From Haliea sp963974125 (GTDB lineage Bacteria > Pseudomonadota > Gammaproteobacteria > Pseudomonadales > Halieaceae): a stretch of 64,000 nucleotides of DNA. Location of the stretch: positions 87,499-151,498 of the forward strand of contig CAXBCH010000006.1 of NCBI GenBank assembly GCA_963974125.1. The letters run 5' to 3'. Made by a program: the position numbers and the translations under genes. Numbering within the stretch: the stretch's first letter is position 1; the number at the start of each line of letters is the position of its first letter. Positions 52,997 to 61,913 of this stretch are shown piece after piece. Below the pieces are notes generated by a model. It searched no databases. It worked only from the letters and a program-made list of their open reading frames with translations, and was not told the origin of the DNA.

Positions 52997-53854
52997 CTAG
53001 GCCTTGTTGAGAAAAAGCGCGAGCGCCTGGTCGCGCAGACGGCGGGTAGACGGCAGGCTTACGCCCATTTCCTCGGCGGACCGCAGGGCACAGTCAAGAT
53101 CCTTCTCGGCCAGGCGACCAAAGTCACCGAAGAACTGGTCCATCTGCTCCTCCGTGCACTCACGCGCCAGCGCATTGCGGTTGCTGATGAACTGGGACAT
53201 CATTTCATTGACGACGCCGTTGGACTTGCCGACTTCGCGCAACATTTCCGACTGTAGCCCGCCGGCTTCCGCCAAACGCACCGCCTCCGACATGGCCATG
53301 AACTCCGCATAGGTAATGAGATTGTTGCACAGCTTGAGCAGCAAGCCGGTACCCAAATCGCCAGCGTGAATCACAGAATTCCCCGACGTCAGGAACACGG
53401 GCCTGGCCCGTTCAACGATCCCGGCAGCGCCGCCGACCATGTAGCAAAGCCGCGCCTCCTCGGCCCCCTGCTTGCCGCCGGAGATGGCGGCATCGATCAG
53501 GTGGAGACCGCGCTCCCCGGCATCCCCTGCCCAGCGCAGCAATCCCGCGCGGGAGACTGTGCTGTGAATGGCGATCACCGTATCGACCTCAGCGTTTTCC
53601 AGGATACCCGCCGCGCCATAAAGAAGGGCCTCAACCTGCTCGTCGTCGCGCACACAGATACCGATATGCTGGCAGTTGGCAGCCACGTCGGCCACGGAGC
53701 TGGCCGCAATGGCACCGTCTGCAACCAGGCTTTCCATGGCGGCCGGCCAGACGTCAAAGACATGGGCCTGCCAGCTTTTGCCAATAAGGTGCCGGGCTGA
53801 GGGCCCGCCGATATTACCGAGGCCGATATAGCCTACGCTCGAGGGCAATGGCAT
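52997..53854 (-). CDS. NAD(P)-dependent beta-hydroxyacid dehydrogenase-like protein
   Basis: This 285-residue protein is of the 3-hydroxyisobutyrate/6-phosphogluconate dehydrogenase superfamily, with an N-terminal motif GYIGLGNIGGPSARHL, a substrate loop AAISGGKQGAE and the catalytic-lysine helix LLLKLCNNLITYAEFMA, with lysine in the right place. It would oxidise a beta-hydroxy acid or reduce the semialdehyde. It is the first gene of the operon divergent from the tandem MarR gene. Confidence 0.9.
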   Translation of the reverse strand: MPLPSSVGYIGLGNIGGPSARHLIGKSWQAHVFDVWPAAMESLVADGAIAASSVADVAANCQHIGICVRDDEQVEALLYGAAGILENAEVDTVIAIHSTVSRAGLLRWAGDAGERGLHLIDAAISGGKQGAEEARLCYMVGGAAGIVERARPVFLTSGNSVIHAGDLGTGLLLKLCNNLITYAEFMAMSEAVRLAEAGGLQSEMLREVGKSNGVVNEMMSQFISNRNALARECTEEQMDQFFGDFGRLAEKDLDCALRSAEEMGVSLPSTRRLRDQALALFLNKA

Positions 53855-53921
53855 CGCGTTTTCCCTATTATTGACTTTGGGAAGGAGTGTAAGCAGCGCG
53901 ACGCAATTATGTCAACTCTCT

Positions 53922-53936
53922 TTGACTCGTGGTCAA
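53922..53936. promoter_or_regulatory. MarR-type operator, TTGAC-N5-GTCAA
   Basis: TTGACTCGTGGTCAA lies between the divergent dehydrogenase and MarR genes. A further GTCAA half-site stands 6 nt to its left (53911-53915). The same frame, TTGAC-N5-GTCAA, is at 39681-39695 before the other sterol-desaturase homologue. Confidence 0.68.
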
Positions 53937-53991
53937 TCTTAACTTATTATTCCGGGTCAGATGGATACATGCTCCAGCCGCTTTCAGGGTG

Positions 53992-55017
53992 ATGGCCGCC
54001 ATGAACACCGTGCTCCAACGCTACCAGGACAACTTCCCGCGTCACGTGCTGGCCATTACCCGCCAGCTGGAATCGCGCATCATGGAAAGTCTGGTGGAGA
54101 CCCACCAGCATAGCGGATTGCGACTGAGTTTCGAGCCCTATATCTCGCTCACCGCCGACGGTGGCCGGCGTCTCAGCAGTATTGCAGAAAATCTGGGAAT
54201 TACTCGCCAGGCTGCCAATGCCGTCGTCAATGAGCTTGAATCCCTGGGGTATGTACGCCGCGCTCCCGACCCCGAAGACGGTCGCGCGAAACAGGTGGCC
54301 CTGACAGCGGCGGGTGAAAAACTCCGCGCGGACGGGCTCAAGGTTGCCGCCAGACTGGAGGCGGAGTACGCCGATTATCTTGGGGCTTCCCGATTCGAGG
54401 AATGTCGTCAGGCGCTGATTGCTGTTGTTTCACGGCTTCCAGGGATTCCTCCGGGGGTTCAAGCCGGGATGAGCGCGAGCGTACCGCAAGCCCGCTTCAC
54501 CTCACTGCTACCCCGCCTGAGCGACTACATGAACCGGCGGCTTATGGTGTTGACCGAGGCCCGCGGACACCCGGGGCTGAAACTGTCCTACGCCCAGGTG
54601 CTGACCCTGATAGGGAAAGACGGCGGGCGCATGCAGGTAATGGCCAACGCCCACAAGGTCAGCAAGCAGGCTATCAACGTTGTTGCTTCCGAGCTGCAGG
54701 CGCTGGGTTATATCGAGCGCCGCACTGACCGCAAGGACGGCCGCCAGGTCTTGCTCCACTTCACGCCGGCCGGCCTGGAGATGATAGCTGACGCCGTGGC
54801 GGCCATTGACGCGCTCGAAGCGGAGCTCGTCTCGCCAGATTCCCCGGCAGCACTGCCCACGCTGCAGCTGTGCATGCGCAAGCTGTATACCCACCTGCAA
54901 CCCGAGCCACACCTGAATACTGGCGAGCTGCATGACCTGGCAACCAGCCTTATCGCTCGCCTCGGAGCAGACCGGGCGAGCCGACTCGGCGAGCTACTGA
55001 TGAACCCCGCTCACTAA
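53992..55017 (+). CDS. tandem-domain MarR regulator
   Basis: This protein of about 341 residues has two complete MarR winged-helix domains. The first holds RRLSSIAENLGITRQAANAVVNELESLGYVRRAPDPEDGRAK; the second holds GRMQVMANAHKVSKQAINVVASELQALGYIERRTDRKDGRQ. Ordinary MarR proteins are about 150 residues and act as dimers, so this is a fused pseudo-dimer. ATG 53992 and ATG 54001 are both possible; GTG 53929 sits inside the operator and is unlikely. It lies upstream of the sterol-desaturase homologue (14-nt gap) and divergent from the dehydrogenase-ALDH-SDR operon. Confidence 0.9.
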   Translation: MAAMNTVLQRYQDNFPRHVLAITRQLESRIMESLVETHQHSGLRLSFEPYISLTADGGRRLSSIAENLGITRQAANAVVNELESLGYVRRAPDPEDGRAKQVALTAAGEKLRADGLKVAARLEAEYADYLGASRFEECRQALIAVVSRLPGIPPGVQAGMSASVPQARFTSLLPRLSDYMNRRLMVLTEARGHPGLKLSYAQVLTLIGKDGGRMQVMANAHKVSKQAINVVASELQALGYIERRTDRKDGRQVLLHFTPAGLEMIADAVAAIDALEAELVSPDSPAALPTLQLCMRKLYTHLQPEPHLNTGELHDLATSLIARLGADRASRLGELLMNPAH

Positions 55018-55031
55018 AACAAGGTGACCCA

Positions 55032-55757
55032 ATGGAATTTGAACTCGGCACGATAGTAGCCAGCTACCGCTGGCAAGAGGCCCTGCTGGCGCTGGTGGGA
55101 ATCATCGCCCTGACCAAGATCGGCAAGTTTATCGCCTTCCGGGTACCCGCGATCGCGGAAGCGCGGCGGATCAATCTTGAGGCTGACAAAGAGAAGTTGG
55201 CCAAGCCGAAATACCTGCCGGTGGTTCGCGCCTCGCAAAAGGTAGGACTGGCGGTCAACGTGGTGTTTTTCTTGCTGATTCTCCCCTGGATTATTACCCT
55301 CGACGCACAGCCGGTATGGATGATGCTGCTGCATTTCGTCGTTATCCTGATGGTCTATGATTTTTTCTATTACCTGTGCCACCGCTTCTGGTTCCACGGC
55401 AACGGCAGGATGCGGCAGATACACGCGGTTCACCACCAGGCCCGCAGCCCCACGCATATCGACGGGTTCTACGTGCACCCCGTAGAGACATTCGTCGGCC
55501 TGGGCCTGTTCGTGGTCACCCTGGCACTGCTGCCGCTGTTGCTGGGGCCTTTCCACGTCGCAACCATCATCATCACTTATGTTGTCTACACGCAGCTCAA
55601 TACCATCAACCACACCCTGGTGAAACTGCCCTACTTCCCCTTCAGGACAGTCACCTGGGTCACCGGAAAACACCACGTGCACCACGAAAACATGCACAAG
55701 GGCAACTACGCGACCATTACCCTGCTCTACGACTACCTGTTCGGGACTCTGGACTGA
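55032..55757 (+). CDS. sterol desaturase / fatty acid hydroxylase family protein (copy 2)
   Basis: This 241-residue membrane di-iron protein has His clusters H117-x4-H122, H131-AV-H134-H135 and a later HHVHH, with several hydrophobic segments. It is a paralogue of the protein at 38845-39615: HAVHHQAR and MHKGNYATITLLYD are identical in both. The second gene of the MarR operon. Possible roles are C-4 methyl oxidation, ring desaturation or hydroxylation of a sterol or carotenoid; family alone does not decide. Confidence 0.9.
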   Translation: MEFELGTIVASYRWQEALLALVGIIALTKIGKFIAFRVPAIAEARRINLEADKEKLAKPKYLPVVRASQKVGLAVNVVFFLLILPWIITLDAQPVWMMLLHFVVILMVYDFFYYLCHRFWFHGNGRMRQIHAVHHQARSPTHIDGFYVHPVETFVGLGLFVVTLALLPLLLGPFHVATIIITYVVYTQLNTINHTLVKLPYFPFRTVTWVTGKHHVHHENMHKGNYATITLLYDYLFGTLD

Positions 55758-55788
55758 ACAGACTCACATCAACAGGATGGAAAATAAC

Positions 55789-56163
55789 ATGAATGACCAG
55801 GAACGCCGCGCTCGCGGTGAAGAGATGCTCAAGGAAGTCTACGCCGGGGATGTCGTCGCACCACCGGAGGGCTACGCCTTCACCGACGTCATGCTGCGCC
55901 AGCTGTTCGCGGAACTGTGGACCCGTGACACCCTGTCCATGCGGGACAAGCGCATCCTGCTGTTGGGCATCATCGCCGAGAAGGGCGAGCCCATGACCTT
56001 CAAGATTCAGGTCAAGGCTTCTCTCAAGCGAGGGGAGATGACACCGGATGAGGCCCGGGAGCTACTGCTGTTCATCGCCCAGTACGCGGGCTACCCGCGG
56101 GCTGCCGGGATGCTGGCGCCTCTGGAAGAAGCCATTGCGGAGGCCGCACAAGCGGCGGACTGA
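55789..56163 (+). CDS. carboxymuconolactone decarboxylase family protein
   Basis: This 124-residue helical protein has the CMD pattern (LFAELWTRDTLSMRDKRILLLGIIAEKG, LLLFIAQYAGYPRAAGM). The AhpD-type Cys-x2-Cys is absent, so a peroxidase role is unlikely; members of the gamma-carboxymuconolactone decarboxylase group can be decarboxylases. I chose ATG 55789; ATG 55777 is possible. Third gene of the MarR-sterol desaturase operon. Confidence 0.87.
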   Translation: MNDQERRARGEEMLKEVYAGDVVAPPEGYAFTDVMLRQLFAELWTRDTLSMRDKRILLLGIIAEKGEPMTFKIQVKASLKRGEMTPDEARELLLFIAQYAGYPRAAGMLAPLEEAIAEAAQAAD

Positions 56164-56203
56164 GGTCCGGAGAGAATCTCGTCGGAATAGGCGCGGTGCT
56201 AAT

Positions 56204-57472
56204 TCACCACACCGGCCGCAGCTGAAAATGCAGGCGCCGCTCGCGGATACTTGCCTCGCGCTGTTCCGGGCTGACGCTCGGCGTGTCGGGTGGCAGCACT
56301 GTGCGGAGATCCGCGAGGCCCACCTTCGTCACCTTGGGAATGGGTGTACTGCTACAGCCCGTCCAGCGTCCCTGCAGGGCGCCCGTTGCATGGCCTGCCG
56401 GGTCCAGCCAGTTGGGCACGCCCGGATCCTCCAGGGACAGCACGAAGCGCACAACGCCATCGGCGTCAACCCGGGCCTGCATATCGTTCAGGCTGCTCTG
56501 GTTGTTGATCCAGTCGATCGTCTGGTAGATATCGTTGGTCAGAATGGTGGACCAGTAGAGACATTCCTCGGGAACCCTGGCCTCGACGATCAGGGCCTCC
56601 CCGGGCACGATCTCGTAGGCCCCTTCGTAGTAGAACTGGCCCTCAAGTGAGCCCGGCGTGTGCATGATATTCAGGCGATTGAGGTAACCCGCGTGGCGCA
56701 GGTCCTCGACGTGAGTCACCAGTGAAAGCGCGACGTCCCCGATACGCTGCGCCAATCTGCCGAGCCTCGCCTCCAGCTCCTCTGCACGCATCCGGGACCG
56801 CTGCACGGGTGTATCAAGCCGCTCTATGGCAACACGCCAGTCTCGCTCATGCGCCCAGTCCGAGGACATCTGGCGAATCATCAGGAACCCGGTTCCCGCT
56901 CGCAGCTGCCACCAGTCGCCCTCGTATTTCGCCGGCCGCTCACGACTGAGCAGCACATCAAAGCGGCCCTGCGCATCGACGTGCAGGTCATTGAAGTCAT
57001 TGTGGGCCAGCGCCTGCAGGCTCGAGGGGCCCTCCTCGAACGCCACTTCGCTGGCAAGTGAGCGAAACTGTGCCATCCTGGCGATGCGGACCGACCCGCT
57101 GACGCCACGCAGACGATAAACCCCGGCGTCGGAGACATTGGCATTCAGGTAGATGGTGTCGGCATTCGGCTGGAATATGTTGATGACGGCCCCGAGTGAG
57201 GGCAGGAAGATGGGATGCGCCGCATCCGCGCCAAGCGCCTCAAGCACCTCGCGGGCCATGGCCTGCAGTATCAGGCGGCCGCCTTCCATCTGGACCTGGG
57301 GGTCGTCCCTGATCCGCTCAGGCAAGCGGGCCTGCATGCGTTCACCCACCCGCTGCAGGTCGGTGGTAAAGCCCTGCCAGGCGACGCCCAGTCTCCCCTG
57401 ATCGGCGCCGACTGGCCCTGAGGCCGTCATCACCAGCAGGAATACGGCCAAGGCTCGCCTGTTCGCCAGCAC
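56204..57472 (-). CDS. periplasmic DUF1214-like protein
   Basis: This 422-residue exported protein starts at GTG 57472 with a GGGAG site about 9 nt upstream, giving the signal peptide LANRRALAVFLLVMTASGPVGA. The body contains DTIYLNANVSDAGVYRLRG, an ITIY-like stretch WSTILTNDIYQTIDWINN and PGVPNWLDPAGHATGALQGRW, resembling DUF1214/DUF1254 proteins, whose role is unknown. It starts 22 nt after TonB receptor 4, so the two are co-transcribed, suggesting periplasmic handling of the same ligand. Confidence 0.75.
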   Translation of the reverse strand: MLANRRALAVFLLVMTASGPVGADQGRLGVAWQGFTTDLQRVGERMQARLPERIRDDPQVQMEGGRLILQAMAREVLEALGADAAHPIFLPSLGAVINIFQPNADTIYLNANVSDAGVYRLRGVSGSVRIARMAQFRSLASEVAFEEGPSSLQALAHNDFNDLHVDAQGRFDVLLSRERPAKYEGDWWQLRAGTGFLMIRQMSSDWAHERDWRVAIERLDTPVQRSRMRAEELEARLGRLAQRIGDVALSLVTHVEDLRHAGYLNRLNIMHTPGSLEGQFYYEGAYEIVPGEALIVEARVPEECLYWSTILTNDIYQTIDWINNQSSLNDMQARVDADGVVRFVLSLEDPGVPNWLDPAGHATGALQGRWTGCSSTPIPKVTKVGLADLRTVLPPDTPSVSPEQREASIRERRLHFQLRPVW

Positions 57473-57494
57473 CTTGAGGAACTCCCGCCGCCGA

Positions 57495-59735
57495 CTAGAA
57501 GTCGTACCGCAAATCGACCCCCCAGGTCCGGGTATTGGCCCAGCTGTTGGTAAAGAGGCCATCGGGTGGGTTGATGCCGAAGGTCGGGACGTCGAAGCCG
57601 CCGGTGCGGTACTCTTCGTCACCCAGGTTCTTGCCCCACAGGGAAAGCGTGAGTCTTGAATCGAACATTTCGCGCAGCTCCAGCCGTGCATCCAGGAGGG
57701 TGTAGCTATCCCCCTCGATCAGTGGCGACGGCACAACCTGGAAATACTGGTTGTCGACATAGGACCAATCCACCCGCGCCAGCAGAATGCCAAGTTCACC
57801 CAATGGCGCCTCATAGCGTGCAGTGATACTGCTGGTCCATTCGGGCGAGAACTGGAAGTTGTACAGGTCCGCAACATCAATGAACTCCAGGGTCGTGAAA
57901 TCCTGGCTGAGATAAGTGTCGTACTCCGGATCCAGCCAGCCCAGGGTGCCGCTGAGCTGGAACGCATCAGTCACTACCAGAGTCGCCTCGAGTTCCGCAC
58001 CATTCATGGTGGCGCCGGCGGCATTCTCGATGCGGGTGAGGAAGGTGAAGGTGTTGGGGTCAATGCTGTTGACCTGCACTTGCCAGTCATCCAGCTCCTG
58101 GTAGAACGCGGCAAAATTGAGTCGCAGCCGGTTGTCCATCAGGTCGGATTTGACACCGACCTCGAAGCTGGTGATCTCGGAGTCGTCGTACACGACAAAG
58201 TTCGGCACCTGCGTGGCACGACCGTTGAGACCACCACTCTTGAACCCGATTGAGTAGGTTGCGTAGAACATGGTGCTGTCGGTCGGCTGGTAGCTGAGCG
58301 TCACCCGGGGCGAGAAATTGTCAGTGTCGAATTCGTTTGTGGGCGCCAGTTCACTCACCGGGAGGGTCCCGCCAGTTGCCGGAAAGAAGAGCGAGGAATC
58401 GACCTGCTTCTCCTCTTCCGTGTAACGCCCTCCCAGGGAAGCCTGCCAGCGTTCGTTGAACTGGTAGGAGAACTCCGCGTAGGCCGCCCAGGTATCGGTC
58501 TCGGTTTCCAGCGTGATGATGGTGTTGGGCACCACCGAACCAAATTGCTGATCCAGCTGGTAGAACCCTTCATCGGCACTGAAGAAAATACCCGAGACGA
58601 TATTCAGCCGACCGTCCATCGCTGTGCCCAGGAACTGGAACTCCTGGGTGAAAAAATCGTAATCCTGAACCAGCGGGCCGGAGATCAGGTAGTAGGGAAC
58701 CATGGTGCGGAAACTGCTCAGCTCAGTGTTGCGGTAACCAGTCAGCGACTTGATCGTGAGGTCATCGAGGGCGCCAACATTGCCCACTTCGTAGGCCAGC
58801 GTCAGGCCATTGAAAACCTGCCTGAACTTATCGTAGACCTCCTCTGGCGTTGCCACGCTTCTATCCAGGCCCGGATCGCTGGTTCCGGAAACGCCGGGAA
58901 AGACCACATCCAGTCCCGGCTGAATCAAGGTAGGCTGCCAGCCGTTGGGAGTCTGGTCGGCGTCGAACCAGTCCACCTTGTAGTCGGCGCTGAAACGCTC
59001 ACCTATGTCAGCCGCCAGCGCAAATCGCGCCGCCTGGTAGTCCTTGTCGTTGAGATCGGAGAAAGTCTCGTTCTTGATCAGGCCATCCCGCTTGTGTTGG
59101 CCGTAACTGAACCGGGCGGCAACGCCGTCCGTGACCGGGACGTTGACACTGAACTTGCCGCCGTAGAGGGAATCGCTGCCAAGCGTGCCCACGACATAGC
59201 CGCCGAATTCCTGGGTAGGCCGTACGGTGGTGATGTTGATGGCGCCGCCCGCGGTATTCTTGCCGAACAGAGTGCCCTGCGGGCCGCGCAGTATTTCGAT
59301 TTGCTGCACATCGAGCAGGTCGAAGAAAGCGCCCTGCATGCGGGCGATATAAAAGCCGTCCACGTAGGTTCCCACCATGGGTTCCTCGGTGATGATGTCA
59401 TCGGTCCGGCACAGCCCCCGCATGCACGCCACCAGGGAACTGTCACCACCGGCGCCGCGCTGCATCTGCAGATTCGGCGTGAAGGCCGAGAGCGAGGTCA
59501 GGGTCTCAATACCGATCTCCCCCAATGCCTCTTCGGAATAGGCGCTGACGGCTATCGGGGTTTGTTGGAGGCTCTCCGCGATTTTCCGGGCAGAAACCAC
59601 AACCTCTTCCAGTTTTCCGGCCCCCTGGGCCAGAGCCGAAGCTGGCTGACCGAGCGCAAAGGAGGCCCCGACCGCAAATGCGAGCGCCGGATTAAGCGCG
59701 GTCGTAAACAGGGCACTGCGAGTTGGGTACGGCAT
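57495..59735 (-). CDS. TonB-dependent outer-membrane receptor (4)
   Basis: This 746-residue receptor starts at ATG 59735 with a signal peptide ending ALAQGA. Plug: LEEVVVSARKIAESLQQTPIAV and QIEILRGPQGTLFGKNT; C-terminus VDLRYDF. An unusual cysteine pair (CMRGLC) sits in the plug. Operator site B is 48 nt upstream. It is followed by the periplasmic DUF1214-like gene in the same operon. Confidence 0.93.
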   Translation of the reverse strand: MPYPTRSALFTTALNPALAFAVGASFALGQPASALAQGAGKLEEVVVSARKIAESLQQTPIAVSAYSEEALGEIGIETLTSLSAFTPNLQMQRGAGGDSSLVACMRGLCRTDDIITEEPMVGTYVDGFYIARMQGAFFDLLDVQQIEILRGPQGTLFGKNTAGGAINITTVRPTQEFGGYVVGTLGSDSLYGGKFSVNVPVTDGVAARFSYGQHKRDGLIKNETFSDLNDKDYQAARFALAADIGERFSADYKVDWFDADQTPNGWQPTLIQPGLDVVFPGVSGTSDPGLDRSVATPEEVYDKFRQVFNGLTLAYEVGNVGALDDLTIKSLTGYRNTELSSFRTMVPYYLISGPLVQDYDFFTQEFQFLGTAMDGRLNIVSGIFFSADEGFYQLDQQFGSVVPNTIITLETETDTWAAYAEFSYQFNERWQASLGGRYTEEEKQVDSSLFFPATGGTLPVSELAPTNEFDTDNFSPRVTLSYQPTDSTMFYATYSIGFKSGGLNGRATQVPNFVVYDDSEITSFEVGVKSDLMDNRLRLNFAAFYQELDDWQVQVNSIDPNTFTFLTRIENAAGATMNGAELEATLVVTDAFQLSGTLGWLDPEYDTYLSQDFTTLEFIDVADLYNFQFSPEWTSSITARYEAPLGELGILLARVDWSYVDNQYFQVVPSPLIEGDSYTLLDARLELREMFDSRLTLSLWGKNLGDEEYRTGGFDVPTFGINPPDGLFTNSWANTRTWGVDLRYDF

Positions 59736-59782
59736 CACGGCTTTCCTCTTATAATAAAAAATCCCGTAGCCTTTATCTCACA

Positions 59783-59806
59783 CAGACATTGCTTTGGCAA
59801 TGTTTT
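59783..59806. promoter_or_regulatory. regulon operator site B
   Basis: CAGACATT-N8-AATGTTTT has a perfect right arm, and the core ACATTG-N6-CAATGT is a perfect inverted repeat. It lies 48 nt upstream of TonB receptor 4. Confidence 0.7.
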
Positions 59807-59826
59807 GGAAATCGGCATGTTGTTTT

Positions 59827-61893
59827 TCAGCTCTCGCCATACACGCGGCCAATCGCGCAGGCGGCGTGGGTGGCATCGACCACGGCTCCCGCAATCAGCC
59901 CCGGTCCGGTACAGTCGCCAATACTGAACACCTGGGCGGCAGCACCTTGCAGAGCAGACGCCAGCGTCGCATCACTGCAGGGAGTACCCGCGAGCACCAC
60001 GGAGTCGGCGCCCAGGCGCCCTTCTCGCTCCCCGCAGCGGAAAATGACCTCGACTGCCGTGATGGCGCGCACCGCACACTCCGCCAACACTTGCCCACCC
60101 AGGCGATCAAAGCGGGCCAGCTGCTCCTGGCGCCGCTTGGGACCGACGTCCAGCGCCGGCACTGGCGCCTGGGTCAGCAGGGTTACCCGGCGTCCAAGTC
60201 GCTGCAGGAACTCCGCCAGCTCCAGCGCCACCAGGTCATCTCCGACGATGCAGACACGCTTGCCAAACGGTAGCCAGCGCCTCGCCAGGGCACGCACATG
60301 TCGTGGCTGCAAGTGGCGCCAAAATGGCGCGGGCAAGCACCTTGCCAGCCATCCCCAGAGTGGCTCGCGCCCCACCAGGCCCTGACGCCGCCCCGCAAGC
60401 GCCTGACGCAGCACCGGGCCCTGCAGCACATGAGGCAACTCGCCCCCCGGTACATCAGCTACCGCAACGCGGGCGCCGGTTGCCACAATCACGGCATCTG
60501 GGGCCAGTGCCGAGACCCCTGCCCGGTCGGCGCAGGTGTTAAGCCGCAGGTCCACGCCCAGTCGCTGCACCTCCGCGCGGAGATAGTGCAGCAGAGGCTC
60601 ATTGGCGCCGTGCACGGTGGCGGCAAGGAACAGGGAGCCACCGCTGCGCGGCCCCCGCTCCAGCAAAATCACCTCGTGTCCGTTGCCGGCACACTGACGC
60701 GCCGCCTCCAGGCCGGCGGTACCGGCCCCGATCACCACCACCCGCTTGCGCCGCTCGACGGGTACAGGGCGCAGGCTGTGCTCGCGACCACTGAAGCCAT
60801 TGACCGCACAGTGCATATTGGCGTCGAAGGGCGCGAGCAGCATGGAGTCGATACAGTTCTGGCAGGACAGGCACTCACGGACCTCCGCCCGGCGTCCGTT
60901 GCGCAGTTTTTCCGGGAGCTCCGGATCTGCCAGCAGGGGGCGGGCCCACATCACGATATCGGCCCTGCCCTCGTTGACAACCTGTACCGACAATTCGGGA
61001 CTGTGCAGCCTGCCGACAACCATTACCGGCACCGACACCACCTGCCGCACCGCAGCGGCCACCGCCGTATTGTGGCCGTCCGCGGTGTCGGCACCACAGA
61101 CGATCTGTCCTACCAGGCGGTCATGTGACACCCCGCCACTGATTTGCAGGCAGTCCACGCCGGCGGCCACCAGCTTTGGTGCCAGGCGCTGGGTCTCGGT
61201 GAGCTCGCGTCCGTCAAAGCTGCCCTCGTGGCCGGAAATACGCAGGGTCAGGGGAAAGTCTGCACCAGTGGCGCGCTTGATCCGGGCGATGGTTTCCAGC
61301 AACAGGCGGCTGCGGGTCTCCAGGGTCTGGCCGCCGTAGCCGTCATCGCGACGATTCCGCTGCGGTGACAAAAACGAGCCCAGCAGCATATAGGCATGGG
61401 CCGCATGCAGCTCGACGCCGTCGTAGCCAGCCTCCCTGGCGCGAACAGCGGCCGCGGCATACTGCTCCATGATCGGCTCCAGTTCCTGCTCCGCGAGTGC
61501 ACGACAGGGCCAGCCGGTACCGGCGGCCACGCAGACGGAAGGGCCCACGGGATCTGTCATGGATTCCGGTCCGGGGTGGGAAATCTGCGGCTGCACGCAG
61601 CTGCCCTGGGCGTGTACCCGCCGCACCAGCTCACGGTGCCCGGCAATAAAGCGGTCATCGCCGAGGCTCAGGGCCTGGGGCTGGTAGCGCTGCGCGACAT
61701 CGACCGAGCACATCTCCACGGTCAACAAGCCCGCCCCGCCCCGGGCCCTCGCCTCATGAAAGGCGATGAGTCGCTCCGTGACCTCGAAGTCGGCACTGCC
61801 GTAGTTGGTCGTCATCGCGGACATGGCGATGCGGTTGCGCAGTTGCATGTTGCCGATACTGACAGGCTGGAACAGGGCGCTGAACGGGTTCAT
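59827..61893 (-). CDS. OYE/2,4-dienoyl-CoA-reductase-type iron-sulfur flavoenzyme
   Basis: This 688-residue enzyme has an N-terminal OYE barrel with HAAH (163-166), four cluster cysteines C341, C344, C347 and C362, and a C-terminal FAD/NAD domain (GAGTAGLEAARQCAG...LLERGPRSGG). The order FMN barrel, [4Fe-4S], FAD domain matches 2,4-dienoyl-CoA reductase (FadH) and bile-acid-inducible BaiCD/BaiH enzymes that reduce conjugated double bonds. ATG 61893 follows GGAGA; the frame to 61917 is not needed. It lies 20 nt downstream of the flavoprotein gene. Confidence 0.9.
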   Translation of the reverse strand: MNPFSALFQPVSIGNMQLRNRIAMSAMTTNYGSADFEVTERLIAFHEARARGGAGLLTVEMCSVDVAQRYQPQALSLGDDRFIAGHRELVRRVHAQGSCVQPQISHPGPESMTDPVGPSVCVAAGTGWPCRALAEQELEPIMEQYAAAAVRAREAGYDGVELHAAHAYMLLGSFLSPQRNRRDDGYGGQTLETRSRLLLETIARIKRATGADFPLTLRISGHEGSFDGRELTETQRLAPKLVAAGVDCLQISGGVSHDRLVGQIVCGADTADGHNTAVAAAVRQVVSVPVMVVGRLHSPELSVQVVNEGRADIVMWARPLLADPELPEKLRNGRRAEVRECLSCQNCIDSMLLAPFDANMHCAVNGFSGREHSLRPVPVERRKRVVVIGAGTAGLEAARQCAGNGHEVILLERGPRSGGSLFLAATVHGANEPLLHYLRAEVQRLGVDLRLNTCADRAGVSALAPDAVIVATGARVAVADVPGGELPHVLQGPVLRQALAGRRQGLVGREPLWGWLARCLPAPFWRHLQPRHVRALARRWLPFGKRVCIVGDDLVALELAEFLQRLGRRVTLLTQAPVPALDVGPKRRQEQLARFDRLGGQVLAECAVRAITAVEVIFRCGEREGRLGADSVVLAGTPCSDATLASALQGAAAQVFSIGDCTGPGLIAGAVVDATHAACAIGRVYGES

Positions 61894-61913
61894 GGGCGTC
61901 TCCTGACCCGCTG

